DNA of 64,000 bases from Azadirachta indica (Eukaryota; Streptophyta; Magnoliopsida; Sapindales; Meliaceae). The notes under the pieces were generated by a model that saw only the letters and a list, made by a program, of their open reading frames with translations, was not told the origin of the DNA and made no database searches. The position numbers and the translations under genes were made by a program. The stretch lies in the NCBI GenBank assembly GCA_022749755.1, contig CM040443.1, positions 721,191 to 785,190 of the forward strand. Reading direction: 5' to 3'. Below, in pieces: positions 1 through 10,460 of this stretch. The stretch's first letter is position 1. Each line of letters opens with the position of its first letter.

Positions 1-522
1 TCTTGATTTATATATTAATTTCCGTGCATTTGCAACTTCTTGGTATAATACTTAAACGCTTCTTCTTCGGATTGCTGAATCATTCCACAGCCGAGGCTAC
101 GACTTCTCTCTCTTTTGCTCAAACTGCGCCGTTTCATGAATGCAATTAAAAAAAAAAAATTTTACTGATTTTAAAGAAAAATTATTGGTTATATCTATCA
201 AGTATTAAGGTAGCTAGCTTCGTAGAGTACTAACATTCGAAGATTTGTATATATACTGTCTAAATATAATGTTGCTATGCATTTTTTTTTTTCTTTATAA
301 CATATTTTATAAATTAATTTGAGGTTTTAAATTTGTATTTAATTTTTTAATGTTACAAAAAATTTACTACTTTAATTTTATGTAAATATTTTACCAAATT
401 ATTAGTTCAATGCTAAAACGATAAATATTTTTCGCAATTTTTATTAATTAATTTAGGTTTACAAATTTATGTTTAATTTTTTGTTATTACGAAGACTATA
501 TATATATATATATATATAATAA
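1..522. other. AT-rich intergenic DNA
   Basis: I see no coding or RNA signal here. The stretch is A/T-rich with homopolymer runs, and a short (TA)n run lies near 499-518. It precedes a block that is repeated at 3535. Confidence 0.6.
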
Positions 523-1260
523 TTTTGCTCCTTCCTGTTCGTGGTCAAATTTCCACATATATGTCTAAGTTTTCGTCATGGAAATACGTTAAATTTCAAT
601 ATTTTTAAAAAGGGATTCTGTAGTGTAACCCAGCTTTCGAAAGAGAAGCAACTTAACCCTTGAATTTTTTGTCCGAGTGAGATACTTATAACCTTTTAAA
701 AAATTTAAAATATCTCTTAATTTTAGTCAAAATAAGAAAATATTCTCATACAACCATTTCTATTTTAAATTAATAATCTTATGTCTTAATTATTCGAAGA
801 CGTAAAACTTCTAAATTTTTTATTTTTATTTTGTAATAATTAATATTAATTTTATTTTAATATTTAAATTTAAAAATTATAATAATATTTGGACTATTAT
901 TTTTTTAAAATTTTCTATGAATTTTTAATTAAAAAATTTTTATACTGTGAAATTTTAATTAAAGGATAAAATAGTTAAAATAAAAATAATTATTTCTATT
1001 AAAACTAATGATATATTTATTTTTTTTAAAAGACAGGACTATCTCATCTAGGCTAAAAACCCATGGGTAAGTTGTTTTCTAATCCTAAAAAGTTGGGGTA
1101 AAGTACAATATCCACTTTTAAAAATTTAATTTAACATTTTACCTCCTCCCAAACTGAGTTATATAGTATGGTAGCTGTATCATGTGATTCGTTTCCTAAT
1201 TAAATGTGGTAGATTAATATGTGAGCTTCATTAGTTTCTTCTTACAATAAATATATATAT
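523..1260 (+). repeat. truncated copy of the HMA-gene upstream module (copy 1)
   Basis: This block aligns with 3535-4335. The shared landmarks are GCTCCTTCCTGTTCG followed by a CACATATATGTC word at the left end, and CATGTGATTCGTTTC followed by CTTCATTAGTTTCTTCTT at the right end. In the second copy this DNA lies directly upstream of the intact HMA-domain gene. Here the similarity stops near 1260, where unrelated repeat sequence begins, and no HMA exon follows. I read it as the 5' flank of a lost tandem gene copy. The similarity is seen directly; the lost gene is inferred. Confidence 0.7.
611..1115. mobile_element. MITE family A, copy 1 (8-bp target duplication)
   Basis: This is a non-autonomous terminal-inverted-repeat element. 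The left end reads AGGGATTCTGTAGTGTAACCC and the right end reads, on the other strand, as TGGATATTGTACTTTACCCC. TTTTAAAA flanks it at 603-610 and again at 1116-1123, which fits an 8-bp target duplication of the hAT type. A better-preserved member lies at 59947-60577. The same insertion site is occupied in the duplicated module at 3625, so the insertion is older than the duplication. Confidence 0.65.
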
Positions 1261-2164
1261 TAAAGGGAGAATAACCGGTACCCCTATGGTTTGTCTAATT
1301 AATTAAATCTTCCTATATTTTTAAAAATTACTTATTACATTCATTCGTTAGTTTGAGTAGCAAAAAATTTTTGGAATTACTAAAATACCTTTATATACTA
1401 ACTTCATAAAACATGTGGGTCCCAATGCACAGACAGCAGATTCCACTCATAAGAATGTGAGTCGTATTTCAAACATAACAAATAAATATAAATTAAAATT
1501 TAAGTGAAATGACACAATCAATCCTGATAAATTAAAGAAATTCAAACTTATGTCCTAAAATTTTTGCCAATTTTATAGAAAAAATAATTACAAAATTTAA
1601 TTGCTTTTTATTACTATTTAAAAAGAAAAAATAATCCAAAAAATCAAATTTCAAATCAAAAGTAGGGTTAGACAAATTTAAGTTTGATTTGGTTTTCTTA
1701 AAAACTAAACTAAACCTGAAATGCATGTATAATGAAACTGAACCGAATTGAATCGTTGATTTTATATTCGATTTCAAATTTAATTTCGAGCTCAGTTATA
1801 AGAATTTTGAGATATTTTTATATAAAATCCTAACTTATATACAAATTATAAAAAAGATATTAAAATTTATAATAATTATCTTTATTTTAATGTGAATTTA
1901 TGTAAATAATCATAAATATTTGATTTTATTTATAATTTTGCTAAATTTTGAGAGTTTAAATGAAATTTTACTATTATTTTTTGATCAAATTCGGTTTTTT
2001 ATCCGAACTCAAACCGAACCAATTGATGCATAATCGAAATTAAACCGAACTCATTTTGTGACCGTACTAAATCAAACTAAATAGTTCAATTCGATTGGCA
2101 TTTTTACCCAATCCTAATTAAAACAATTATTATGAAACAAAATAGTTATATCATCAATTGTTTT
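1261..2164. mobile_element. degenerate hAT-like TIR element and flanking repeat
   Basis: From about 1663 (TAGGGTTAGACAA) to 2116 the sequence has inverted ends rich in AACCGAACC/GGTTTGGTT words, a pattern common at the ends of plant hAT-like non-autonomous elements. The last bases read TAGGATTGGGTAAAA on the opposite strand. The preceding 1261-1660 holds another repeat edge (a word like GGTACCCCTATGGTTTG) and nothing coding. The 81-residue open frame on the minus strand is low complexity and spans the element edge, so I do not call it a gene. Confidence 0.4.
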
Positions 2165-2420
2165 TCTCAAATATTATTATAATTAAAATTAATAAACCAA
2201 ATCTCAAATATTATTATGATAAAAAGTAAAATTAATAAATCAAAGTAATAAGTATATAGATAACGCAATAAAAATTTTTCAACTTCTAGGAATTTATTTT
2301 TCTTTGACCAAATCTTAAAAATTATTTTGATAAAAATTAAAGTTAATAAGTGAAAAAGTAACAGTAGGTAATACAATAAAAATTTTTTCTTAAAAATACA
2401 AATATAATAATATAAAAAAT
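2165..2420. repeat. two tandem units of a ~115-bp AT-rich repeat
   Basis: Two adjacent units share CAAATCT(C/T)AAA..ATTATT..GATAAAAA..TAAA(A/G)TTAATAA and end in AATACAATAAAAATTTTT-like sequence. A third, isolated unit is found at 10341-10460. There is no coding content. Confidence 0.55.
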
Positions 2421-3534
2421 TATCTTATCTTTTCTAAATTAAAATAAATTAATAAATTATACAAATTCACGAATTTCTTATCCCTATCCATTCAAATAAA
2501 GCATCAAACATCCTAAAATTTGAACTTCTTGTCAGCTTTTGTTATTAATGAAAACTTGTTTTCGAAGGTGCTAAATCGATCAGTGCAGTGATGTGACTAG
2601 TCTATTCTGTATTTGATAATATTTTGTTGTGGAAAGGCCTTTGTGAAAGAGACCAATTCGATGGAGCAGAGTTGCCAAACTTGACCAGGAATTTGCAATG
2701 AGATAAAATTTAGAATTTGAGAGTTAGAAAACGAAGCAATAAGTTAAAAATATTATTTACAAATAAAATATTTAATTTATTTAAATTTAAATCAAAATTT
2801 TTAACTTAATTATATCATATATTTTAAATAAATATATACTTAATGACCAATTAAATTGTTTAGTAACACCCTCTACATATAATTTGCTTGATCTTAATTT
2901 GTGTATGTATATATACATTTTAGCAAGGATATGGATTTCTAGATCATAACGTATATAATTAATTATATTTTTTTAATTACAAATACATTTATTACTATTA
3001 CAATTAAAATTTTTATAAACATTTAAATACGTATGGCTGTGGTCTATTTTAGAGATCTACAAATATATAATACGAGATCTAATCTTATTGAAAAGTCTCA
3101 CAGGGGCCTTGTAAATAAAAAGAGGGCACACATTGGAACCACCCAGGCAAGGCTAATTGTTGATTACTATTAAAAATGAAAAAATAAACCCAATAAATTA
3201 ATCTAATTATGTATATATTTATTGGTTGAGAACTTTTTGTAATAAATTAATTAGGTGCTCAGAAAAGTTTATTGGTGCATATAGGAGCAGCCTTTGAATT
3301 GGTAGATAAATTAATTGGCAATTAATCAATAAACCTAAATGCCAAGCAGTTTTAAGGACTTAAAATTATACTAATTCAAATAAACGAAAACTAAACTAAC
3401 ATTACAAACGACAAGACCAACCCATCAGCATCGATGAGACAGAGTAATCAACAAGAGTTGTTAAATTGACCTTGACGAAGACCAACTAAATATACAGGGA
3501 GACAGAGAGTTTGCTTTTCTTAATACAATAATAA
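2421..3534. other. AT-rich intergenic DNA
   Basis: No coding exon, RNA gene or clear element boundary could be supported. The part from 3100 to 3350 is slightly less A/T-rich but has no open frame of useful length. Confidence 0.5.
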
Positions 3535-4639
3535 ATTTGCTCCTTCCTGTTCGACTGTGGTCAAATTTTCACATATATGTCCAAGTTTTCATCGTGGAAA
3601 TACTCAAATTTCAATATTTTAAAAAAGATGCTGGATTATACGCAATTTTTTCAGAAAAGCAACTTAATTCTTAAATTTCTAACTTATGTCAGATATCCTA
3701 ATTTTTAAAGAAATATAAAAGTATTTCCTATTTTAGTAGATATCCTAATTTTTAAAGAAATATGAAAATATTTTCTAATTTCAGTAGGAATAAAAAGACA
3801 GTCTAAATGTAAGATGTCCATTTTATTTTAAATTAAATATTTTACCCCTTAACTATTAAAAAATATAAAATAATCATATCATTTTTATATTTATTTTATA
3901 TAAGAATATAATTTTATTCTAACATTTAAATTTAAGAGTTATAAGAACATTTGACCTTAATTTTTTTTTTGTTTAAATTTACTATAAATTTTTAATTTAA
4001 AAAATTTTATGTTGTAAAAATTTCAATTGAAGTGTAAAATAGTTAAAATAAGAATAGTCATCACATGATATTATCTTGTATCTAACAAAGACAAAGGTAT
4101 CTTCACATTTTTTTAAAAGTAAGAAAAATCCTAAAATCCCAGAATGAGTTGTTTTTCTCCCAAAAACTAAGGGTACAGGACAATATCCATTTTTAAAATA
4201 TTTAATTTAATTTCTACCTCACGGGAAAATGAGTTATACAGTAACTAGCTCTACCATGTGATTCGTTTCTTAATTAATATTGTGTTGATTAATATTTCAG
4301 CTTCATTAGTTTCTTCTTGTAGTAAACATATTAAAAATAGAAATACGCACGCATGTAAACACACTCACATATATATGCGCTAGAAGTCGAAGGGTTCGTA
4401 AATTAAACAAAAAGTCATGAATTCACATACACACTTTTCACGCGGAGACTACTGGAAAGGAAATTGAAGAAAGCAGGATTTTCCTTGGGTGAGAAATTTC
4501 CAGGAAGGAAACAAGTTACATATATGATCACCTATATATATATAGTTGTTGATATTCGTGCTTTTCATTTGGAGAACAAATTTAATTAAGTTAGTGTTTC
4601 CTTTTCATTTAATTGGATCGATCGGAGAGATCTAGAATA
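3535..4639 (+). promoter_or_regulatory. upstream region of the HMA gene (duplicated module, copy 2)
   Basis: About 1.1 kb directly upstream of the HMA start codon. It repeats the block at 523-1260. Its proximal part (4373-4590, around GTCGAAGGGTTCGTAAA and GGAGACTACTGGAAAGGAAA) is repeated again at 6290-6480. High conservation of this proximal part between copies suggests a recent duplication and possibly the core promoter. A family A MITE (3625-4189) sits in the distal part. The TATA-like run TATATATATA at 4543-4553 could position transcription, but such runs are common here. Confidence 0.5.
3625..4189. mobile_element. MITE family A, copy 2
   Basis: This copy occupies the same site as the one at 611-1115. 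It is flanked by TTTTAAAA on the left (3617-3624) and on the right (within 4190-4198). The ends carry the family words (GGATTATACGCAA at the left, ACAATATCCA at the right). It was duplicated along with its host module. Confidence 0.6.
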
Positions 4640-4939
4640 ATGAAGGTATGTAAATTAATTTATTGTATGCAACGCAATTCATCCATTAATTGTTCCATTT
4701 TGTGGGTTAATTATTATTATTACGGGCATGTATGTACATATACGTGTGTGTTGCAGCAAAAGATTGTGATGAAGGTGCAGATGAATTGCGAGAAATGCAA
4801 GACTCAGGCACTCAAGGTCGCTGCAGGTGCGGATGGTACGTATGTATGTAATGCAGAATTAATTAATTAATTAATTAATTAATTAATGATCAAATATAGC
4901 TAATTAATTTTACATGCAAGTGAAGTGCTTGTATTGATA

Positions 4940-4979
<40 letters not shown>

Positions 4980-5146
4980 GCTTAATTATACATATGGAAG
5001 CAGGTGTGGACTTTGTGGGATTAGAAGGACCTGAGAAAGATAAAGTGGTGGTGACCGGAGATGGAGTTGATTCTGTCCTATTAGTCCATTGCTTGAGGAA
5101 GAAAGTTGGTCATATTGAACTTGTTAGCGTTGCCCAGGTCAAATAA
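4640..5146 (+). CDS. small heavy-metal-associated (HMA) domain protein, three exons
   Basis: Exons are 4640-4645, 4757-4835 and 5004-5146, all with GT...AG introns (GTATGT donor, TTGCAG acceptor; GTACGT donor, AAGCAG acceptor). The spliced product is 75 aa. It starts MKQKIVMKVQMNCEKC, giving the metal-binding M-x-C-x-x-C motif at Cys13 and Cys16. The rest fits one ferredoxin-like HMA fold, with DKVVVTGDGVDSVLL and a basic LRKKVGHIELVSV near the end. The first intron after Met-Lys is typical of this plant family (HPP/HIPP, copper or zinc binding metallochaperone-like proteins). The usual proline-rich tail and C-terminal CaaX isoprenylation box are absent: the frame stops after AQVK. It is therefore either a short HPP-type protein or a 3'-truncated HIPP. 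The metal ligand is inferred from the family. Confidence 0.85.
4861..4975. repeat. microsatellites inside HMA intron 2
   Basis: Intron 2 carries a (TTAA)n tract at about 4861-4887 and a (TA)n tract at about 4945-4975. Both are simple repeats and likely length-polymorphic. Confidence 0.85.
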
Positions 5147-6289
5147 TTAATTCATTGGCTACCTATTTCAATCATATAATATACATAGGTAAAGGAAAAA
5201 TTACTCTTTATATCTAATCATATGTATATCCTTTTTAGTTTTCTTCTTAAGAGAATCAGTGATATCTGAGACGCAAATAATTGCTCTTTATTATATATAC
5301 AATAGTTTTAATTATTTATGATTTTTGGCTATGCTTCTACTTCATAATGTGAATGATATATATATGTATATATACACACATACATATATATATTCTTTTT
5401 CTTTTCGGATGCAATTGCAAGCAAATTAATTTACATTTCAAGTAAAATGGCTTCATTTTAAGTGTTTTATAGTTATACGACACGGTAAAATGCCAATAAT
5501 GATGTAATTAATTAACTAATGTGTCTAATAAAACTAATAAAGTATGTGAATTAGTGTTGAATGGTTCAAACCTATATTAAAAATTTAGGGACATATTTGG
5601 CATACTAAACTGGACTGTGTTAATTATGTGTTGTTCATAATAGTTAGAGAGAATGTTAATTATTTGTTGTTTTTAATGAACATATGTACGATAATAGATG
5701 GATCGAGTGGGAAAAATTACCCTACAAATAACTATTTAATCTAGTCTTTTTGATGAGAGAAGCCACGAGAATTATATATTTTCCATCAACATATGAGAAA
5801 TTAAGGAGTTGAATAGAGTTGAATCTCAGAGCAGGAGCCCATTTTATTTTGTAATGCTCTGAGCAAATATTTTGCATGAGAATAAAATAATGTACCCTTT
5901 ATTCATTAAAAGAAAACAAAACGCGATCAAACAACAACATTATACAATGACATTTAATTCAAACCATTACTATTACTAGATGGAGAAAACTTTAATGGAA
6001 AGTAAAATTTCTATAAATTTAAGACATCTTTTGAGATTATGATGTGTTTGACCATAATTTTACGAAGTTTTTAATGGACATCAAATTTTTATAGGAACCA
6101 ATTATTTTCTTTTCATTTATATTTAATATTAAGTGATTAACCTTACATTGATTTTGAAGTTAAAATATTTTAATATCAAACAAAACATTAATCAAATAAC
6201 ACTACGATATATATTACATACATATGTTGTACATACCTTAACTTTTTCCAATAACCAAAATATTGATTTTCAACTCTTTCATTATAATA
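5147..6289. other. 3' flank of the HMA gene and intergenic DNA
   Basis: No further HMA exon with a CaaX tail was found downstream of the stop in this stretch. A TATATATG-rich patch lies at 5357-5395. The rest is AT-rich with no supported coding sequence. Confidence 0.5.
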
Positions 6290-6495
6290 TAAACACACTC
6301 ACATATACATGCGCTGGAAGTCGAAGGGTTTGTAAAATAAAAAGTCATGAATTCACACACACTTTTCACGCGGAGACTACTGGAAAGGAAATTGAAGAAA
6401 GCAGGATTTTCCTTGGGTGAGAAATTTCCAGGAAGGAAACATGTTACATATTTGATCACCTTTTCTCTCCTATCTACACCCACAAACCTAATTTG
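6290..6495 (+). repeat. HMA proximal promoter duplicate (copy 3), left half
   Basis: Nearly identical to 4360-4540. It includes TGCGCTGGAAGTCGAAGGGT, CACGCGGAGACTACTGGAAA and the long match through GAAATTTCCAGGAAGGAAAC. The homology is interrupted at 6495 by a copia element and resumes at about 10310 (TATATATAGTTGTTGAAATT, matching 4544-4563). No HMA coding exons follow. This is the promoter of a tandem copy whose coding part is gone or was never duplicated. The reading frames across it are by-products of the repeat. Confidence 0.75.
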
Positions 6496-6931
6496 CGTTG
6501 GAAGGTAGAGAGCTTATTTTATAAGAGAAGATAAATTTGTTAAGAATAATTATTCACAAAAAAAAGAAAGAGAAGCTTACAATCTTATTGATTTTTAATT
6601 TTTTGGCTTAGACATATAATGAAAGAACTCGTCCTTACTTATAGTATGATACCTCCTTAACTAACGGTTAAAATTATGTCAACGCACATCTAATCTAATG
6701 GATATAAATCTTTTTCTACAAATATTCATAATAATATATAGTATTTACTACAAATATCTAGATATTTATTATATTTATCTAGATTTATTATTAAATATTT
6801 ATATATTTATTTTATAAATTAAATATCTAGATATTTCCTTATAAATTTCGATAAATTTGGCTACACTATTCTTAAGCTCAAATCTTACAAGTCCAATTTA
6901 TTTTAGATCAAATCAAGTTTAATTTCCAACA
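6496..6931 (-). repeat. copia 3' LTR
   Basis: 436 bp, matching 9850-10280 along its length. Shared features are the TTATTGATTTTTAATTTTTT block, the AATAATATATAG...ATTTATCTAGATTT stretch and the end ..TTTAATTTCCAACA. A purine-rich tract immediately inside (AAGTTTAAAGAGGAA on the minus strand) is the likely polypurine tract. Confidence 0.88.
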
Positions 6932-7113
6932 TTCCTCTTTAAACTTGATTTGGTTACTCTTCCATTTATTTTATGCCGCCACGGAAATAATGAGTCAAAT
7001 CTTGTAACAGATGCAAAGTCTTCTTTATAATTGATTGCATGCTTTTCACTGTAGCATTTAGCCACTAATCTTGCTTTGCACTGCTTCACATTACCATGCA
7101 TATTCTTTTTCAC
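6932..7113 (-). pseudogene. copia reverse transcriptase, N-terminal fragment
   Basis: The minus-strand frame reads KARLVAKCYSEKHAINYKED followed by FASVTRFDS. This matches the start of the copia RT domain (consensus K-A-R-L-V-A-K-G-Y-x-Q-x-x-G-I-D-Y-x-E-T-F-x-P-V). The palm with its catalytic Y-V-D-D is missing because the element jumps to the LTR. Confidence 0.8.
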
Positions 7114-7427
7114 TTTGTTGATCCATTGGCCCTTTTATCCTTTAGAAACTATTGCAAGCTTTCACGTATCATTCTTCTTGATGGCTTTGATTTCTTCATC
7201 CATTGTAGCTCTCCACTTTTCTTATTGCACAACAAGTTCACAGGTTCACAGTTAGCAAAGAGGTAGAAAAGAGTGAAATTTTCCATCCTCTTGGTCACCT
7301 TGTAAAGATCTTGGAGACTCCTTATACATTCTTCATTTCTTTCGTGTAAAAAGAATGGTGGTAAATTGCTATCATCAACTCTTGTTGGTGAACTAGGTAG
7401 AGTTACAGGTTCTTGTTAACATTCTTC

Positions 7428-8207
7428 TTATTGCCTTGCTAGTGTCTCTTTATTTTCTTCAAATTGCAGAAGGAAATTGAAATCATCTATATCAGGACCA
7501 ATATTCCATTCTCCCTCTTCATCAAATTTCAGATCTTGACTAACCACAACCTTTTTGTTATTCGAGTTGTACAACTTGTAACTTTTTGAATTTGAATCAT
7601 ATCCGATGTAGATAAAACTCTCACTTTTATTATCAAGTTTCATTCTTTTTTTGTTTGATACATGCACATAAACTATGCTTCTAAAAGCTCTTAGATGAGA
7701 GATGTCGAGCTTTCTTTCACTCCAAACTTCTTATGGCGTCTTTCTCCATACACTTTGAATTGGAGATTGATTGGATAAATACACTGCACATGCCACAGCT
7801 TCAGCCCAAAATTCTTTTGGCAATTTCTTGCTTTAGAGCATGGTTCATGCAATGTCGAGAATGGTTCTATTTTTCCTCTCAACAATGCCATTTTGTTAGG
7901 GGGATCTTGGAACGGTTAGAAAACGACAGATTTCATTTGTATCATAGAACTCTCGAAACTCTTTTGAAGTGAATTCTCCACCTCAATTGAATCTCATGGC
8001 CTTGATTTTGTATCCACTTTCATTCTCCATAAGTGTTTTAAACTTTTTGAACATGCCAAAAACTTCGAATTTTTCTTTCAAAAAATACACGCATATTTTT
8101 CTTGAATAATCATTAATGAATAAAAGAAAGTAATTACTCTTATCTAGAGAGTTTGGCTTGATAGGACCATATACATCGATGTGTTGGCTTGATAGGACCA
8201 CATACAT
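7428..8207 (-). pseudogene. copia integrase core and C-terminal region (broken)
   Basis: Several minus-strand frames join in homology. One has D-V-Y-G-P-I-K-P and the F-I-N-D-Y-S-R-K-I-C-V-Y-F-L segment that carries the second integrase Asp. Another has KKRMKLDNKSESFIYIGYDS and SKSYKLYN, the conserved integrase/RT linker seen in plant copia polyproteins. The 7691-7891 frame and the plus-strand 7733-7972 frame lie over frameshifted integrase sequence. Not functional. Confidence 0.75.
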
Positions 8208-8406
8208 TAGTGTGTATGAGTTCGAGTGGCTTCTTAGCTTTAAAAGTAGACTTCTTTGAAAAGCTTATTATAAATTACTTCCCAAGTAGACATCCTTCAC
8301 ATAGCTAGTCAGGATGATTTATGCAAGGTAGTCCTCTCATCATTTTCTTCTTGGATTTTAGTTCCAAACCTCTAAAATTGAGATGCCTAAGTCGAAGAGG
8401 CCATAA

Positions 8407-8754
8407 TCATGATGCATTGTTGTAGCAAGCCTTAAGACATTTTGCTATGCCGTTTTGAATATTTAACAAGAACATTCTATTCTTGGACATTGCCACCTTT
8501 GCAATTAAATTACTTTTATAATCTCTTATAAAAACGTTACAATATTTCATATGAATATCATAGTCTTTTTCTAAGAGTTGTCCCAAGTTTAAAATGTTAT
8601 TTTTCATATTGGGCACAAAATAAACATTTGAAATAAGTTGATGTCTTCCATCTTTCAAGCGAATAAGAATGTTACTTTTGCTTTTTATGAGTATTTTGAA
8701 CTTATCCCCAAAAGAGACATTGCCACTCATTGATTCATCAAGTTCCGCGAACAT
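8407..8754 (-). pseudogene. copia protease/GAG-pre-integrase region
   Basis: This frame reads MFAELDESMSGNVSFGDKFK, then R-L-K-D-G-R-H-Q-L-I-S-N-V-Y-F-V-P and N-I-L-N-L-G-Q-L-L-E-K. That is the region between the copia aspartic protease and the GAG-pre-integrase zinc-binding segment. The N-terminal protease active site (D-S/T-G) should lie upstream near 8790, where the frame is broken. Confidence 0.75.
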
Positions 8755-8873
8755 ATCCCTGCTTCCTTATATATGATTGCTTGTGCCGGTATCAAGGTAC
8801 TATGTATTAGTGCTGGCACCATGGTTGTCCTTGAATGCTAGCAATAATGTTTCTTCTTCTTGACTTTTGTTTT

Positions 8874-9444
8874 TCACATAATTGGCCTTGTCATTAACTT
8901 TATCATTGGAAGCTTTACACTTAGAAACATAATGGCCAAACTTTTGACAATTGTAACATTTAACTTGAGACTTATCGCATGTTGAGTTCGGATCGCGTCT
9001 TTCACGACTTCCTCTTGAGCCTTCTCCTCTATCATTATTGTTGTTGCTAAAATTTGATGGTCCTCTCCAACCTCATCCACGTCCATGTCCGCAACCTCGG
9101 CCTTGACCATTTCTTCTTTCATGTTGGCTTCTCTCATTGTTCAAACTTTCTTCCTTTTCTTTGAAGGTGAGCTTTGTTTGGGGAACTTGCTCCAAGGCTT
9201 CTTGCTTCCTCTTTTGTCTTTCTTCATATGCTTGTAATGAGCCCATGAGTTCTTCAATGGTCATGGATTCTAAATCTTTTATTTCTTCAATTGTTATAAC
9301 AATATGCTCAAATTTCAAATTTATGGAACGAAGAATTTTCTCCATAATTCGAACATTATTCAAGCTTTCTCTATTTCTTTTTAATTGATTAGCAACCGCC
9401 AAAACTCTTGAAAAGTATTCAGAAAATGATTCATATTCTTTCAT
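8874..9444 (-). pseudogene. copia gag with CCHC zinc knuckle
   Basis: The frame at 9073-9444 carries the retrotransposon gag motif ([13 protein letters not shown], then [28 protein letters not shown]). This is followed by a basic, Gly/Arg-rich stretch. In another frame at about 8900-8960 a zinc knuckle reads C-Y-N-C-Q-K-F-G-H-Y-V-S-K-C. A frameshift therefore separates gag from its knuckle. The N-terminal part of gag is visible further up to about 9720 in broken frames. Confidence 0.8.
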
Positions 9445-9819
9445 ATATAAAGATTCAAACTCACCTCAAAGAGTTTGAAAACGTATTTTCTTCACTCTTT
9501 TTGCACCTTTATATAAAGTTTGAAGCATCTTGCATGCTTCTTTGGCAGTGGTTGCATTTGAAACTTTCTCAAAGCCATCTTCATCCAATGCTTGATAGAT
9601 GAGGTAGAGAGCTTTCTTGTCTCTCTTTCTAAAATCTTCAAGAGATCTTTTTAAACTTAAGTAAGGATGGCCTCATCTTTTGGCACATTAAACCTTTTCT
9701 CTACAACTTCTCATGTATCTTGAGCTCCTAAGAAAACCTTCATCTTAATGCTCTAATTATCGTAAATGCTCTTGGTGAGCATTAGAACTTGAAAGATAAT
9801 CATTTCATTACTTGCTATG

Positions 9820-9849
9820 ATCACTCACACCTTAGCTTTGATATCACTT
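9820..9849 (-). other. copia primer-binding site
   Basis: Read on the minus strand just after the 5' LTR, the sequence contains GATATCAAAGC. This resembles TGGTATCAGAGC, the plant copia primer site complementary to the 3' end of initiator methionine tRNA. It has several mismatches, in keeping with the age of the element. Confidence 0.6.
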
Positions 9850-10280
9850 TATTGGAAGGTGGAAGGCTTATATTATAAGAAGAAATAAATTTGTTAGGAA
9901 TAGTTATGGATGAGGAAGGAATGAGAATATTATAATTTTATTGATTTTTAATTTTTTAGCTTGACATACAATGGAAGAATTCACCCTTATTTATAGTATA
10001 GCACCTTCTTCATCAATAGTTAAGATTATGCCAATACACACATAATGTAATGATTACAAATTTTCTTCTAAAAATATCCATAATAATATATAGATATTTA
10101 TCACAAATATGTAGATATTTATTATATTTATCTAGATTTTATTACTAAATATCTAAATATTTATTCTATAAATATCTACATATTTCTTTACAAATTTCTA
10201 TAAATTAGGCCACACTATTCCTAAGCTCAAATCTTACAAACCCAATTTATTTGGCTTAAATTTAGGTTTAATTTCCAACA
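9850..10280 (-). repeat. copia 5' LTR
   Basis: 431 bp, the partner of 6496-6931. Scattered substitutions between the two LTRs show the insertion is not recent. The target duplication copy ATTTG follows at 10281-10285. Confidence 0.88.
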
Positions 10281-10285
10281 ATTTG

Positions 10286-10460
10286 GCTATCATTGTTAAT
10301 TATAACATTCTATATATAGTTGTTGAAATTGTCGCTTTTTTTCTTTGACCAAATCTTAAAAATTATTAAGATAAAAATTAAAGTTAATAAATAAAAAAAG
10401 TAACAGTAGATAATACAATGAAAATTTTTTTCTTGAAAATAGAAATATGATAATATATGA
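10286..10460. repeat. resumed HMA promoter copy 3, then a single ~115-bp repeat unit
   Basis: 10286-10340 continues the duplicated HMA upstream DNA after the copia insertion (TATATATAGTTGTTGAAATT). From about 10341 the sequence switches to the repeat unit also found at 2290-2410 (CTTTGACCAAATCTTAAAAA). Confidence 0.6.

Larger units (their letters stand above)
6491..10285 (-). mobile_element. defective Ty1/copia LTR retrotransposon (3.8 kb, RT deleted)
   Basis: LTRs of 436 and 431 bp (6496-6931 and 9850-10280) bracket the element. The 5-bp target duplication ATTTG is at 6491-6495 and 10281-10285. Both LTR copies end in TTTCCAACA, the reverse of TGTTGGAAA. Their other ends have lost the canonical TG (CG on the left, TA on the right). 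Read on the minus strand the order is gag, CCHC knuckle, GAG-pre-integrase, integrase and then only the first part of reverse transcriptase before the 3' LTR. Most of RT and all of RNase H are deleted, and many frames are broken. It sits inside the duplicated HMA promoter. Confidence 0.92.

Noticed and set aside
6133..6483. Open frames of 95 and 81 residues on opposite strands
   Set aside because: They overlie the duplicated HMA promoter segment, which is non-coding in the copy beside the live gene.
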